Part shown: piece by piece, positions 63,859 to 64,000 of the stretch
How positions within the stretch are numbered: position 1 is the first letter of the stretch
Layout of the letters: every line of letters begins with the position of its first letter
NCBI RefSeq assembly: GCF_900215315.1
Contig: NZ_OBEB01000001.1
Coordinates: 909,571 to 973,570, forward strand
Direction: 5' to 3'
Source of the DNA: Arsukibacterium tuosuense
Lineage (GTDB): Bacteria; Pseudomonadota; Gammaproteobacteria; Enterobacterales; Alteromonadaceae
DNA length: 64,000 nucleotides
Notes under the pieces: model-generated
Told to the model about the DNA's origin: nothing
The model's database searches: none
The model's input: only the letters and a program-made list of their open reading frames with translations
Made by a program: the position numbers and the translations under genes

Positions 63859-64000
63859 ATGGTTAAGCCTCTCGGGCAATTAGTATGAGTTAGCTTAACG
63901 TGTCACCACGCTTCCACACCTCACCTATCAACGTTGTGGTCTCCAACGACCCTTTAGTAGACTCGAAGTCTAAGGGATGACTCATCTTGTGGCCGGCTTC
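63859..64000 (-). rRNA. rrl: 23S ribosomal RNA, 3' end (cut by window edge)
   Basis: The minus strand reads CGTTGATAGGTGAGGTGTGG, GTTAAGCTAACTCATACTAA and ends GAGAGGCTTAACCAT, matching the 3' end of gammaproteobacterial 23S rRNA. The rest of the gene and the 16S gene lie beyond base 64000. The 3' boundary is approximate. Confidence 0.95.

Overview
The window is a compact, chromosomal stretch of a Gammaproteobacterium. Gene content and order fit the Alteromonadales/Rheinheimera-Alishewanella neighbourhood best: a DUF2982-type protein, an aroF-tyrA pair, rpsP-rimM-trmD-rplS beside ffh, trpT next to holD-rimI, and several c-di-GMP and chemotaxis proteins. This is inferred from protein character only, without a database search. 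There is no prophage, transposase, CRISPR array or plasmid function; the accessory signal is small structured repeats.

Layout. 1-2.1 kb: end-truncated DUF342 gene and two poorly known genes (-). 2.3-6.5 kb: two-gene RND efflux pump (+). 6.5-8.3 kb: SDR plus FAD amine-oxidase-like pair (-). 8.4-12.4 kb: msrA, tyrB, a GAF protein resembling free-methionine-R-sulfoxide reductase but lacking two of its three cysteines, yciH and a double-receiver response regulator. 12.4-18.7 kb: M28 peptidase and two amidohydrolase-superfamily exported proteins. 18.8-25.4 kb: large GGDEF/EAL protein, cytochrome c', cytochrome b561, penicillin-acylase family enzyme. 25.4-33.4 kb: aromatic amino acid genes (pheA with a convincing attenuator; aroF-tyrA with TyrR-like boxes), interleaved with a VOC protein, a TPR protein, a beta-CASP hydrolase and a LOG-family protein. 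33.5-37.6 kb: DnaJ-related gene, rplS-trmD-rimM-rpsP and ffh. 37.8-44.1 kb: ypjD-like, yfjD-like, SLT lipoprotein, gshA and a PAS-MCP. 44.2-50.6 kb: pssA, clpB (candidate sigma-32 promoter), pgeF, rluD and bamD. 50.6-58.0 kb: radA, a double-PilZ protein, an alpha/beta hydrolase with serB, ytjB-like and yjjV-like. 58.0-62.9 kb: pdxH, argS, prfC, rimI, holD. 62.9-64 kb: tRNA-Trp, a hairpin-repeat array, 5S rRNA and the 3' end of 23S rRNA of an rrn operon on the minus strand.

How it works together. tyrB, pheA, aroF and tyrA cover entry to the shikimate pathway, the Phe and Tyr branches and the final transamination. The rRNA/tRNA end, ribosomal proteins, ffh, rluD, trmD, rimM, rimI, prfC and argS form a translation-rich background. 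Envelope genes (bamD, pssA, RND pump, SLT lipoprotein) and signalling genes (GGDEF/EAL, PilZ, MCP, REC-REC) fill the rest.

The most unusual signal is the spacer between 5S rRNA and tRNA-Trp. It holds three tandem units that repeat the same series of hairpins with conserved loops (C[A/G]GGA, GCA, GAA/AAC, AGGGAT). Several stems differ in sequence between units yet stay paired. A related folded element lies at 14.1 kb. One arm of the third unit is an exact 22-base copy of the 5S rRNA 3' region.
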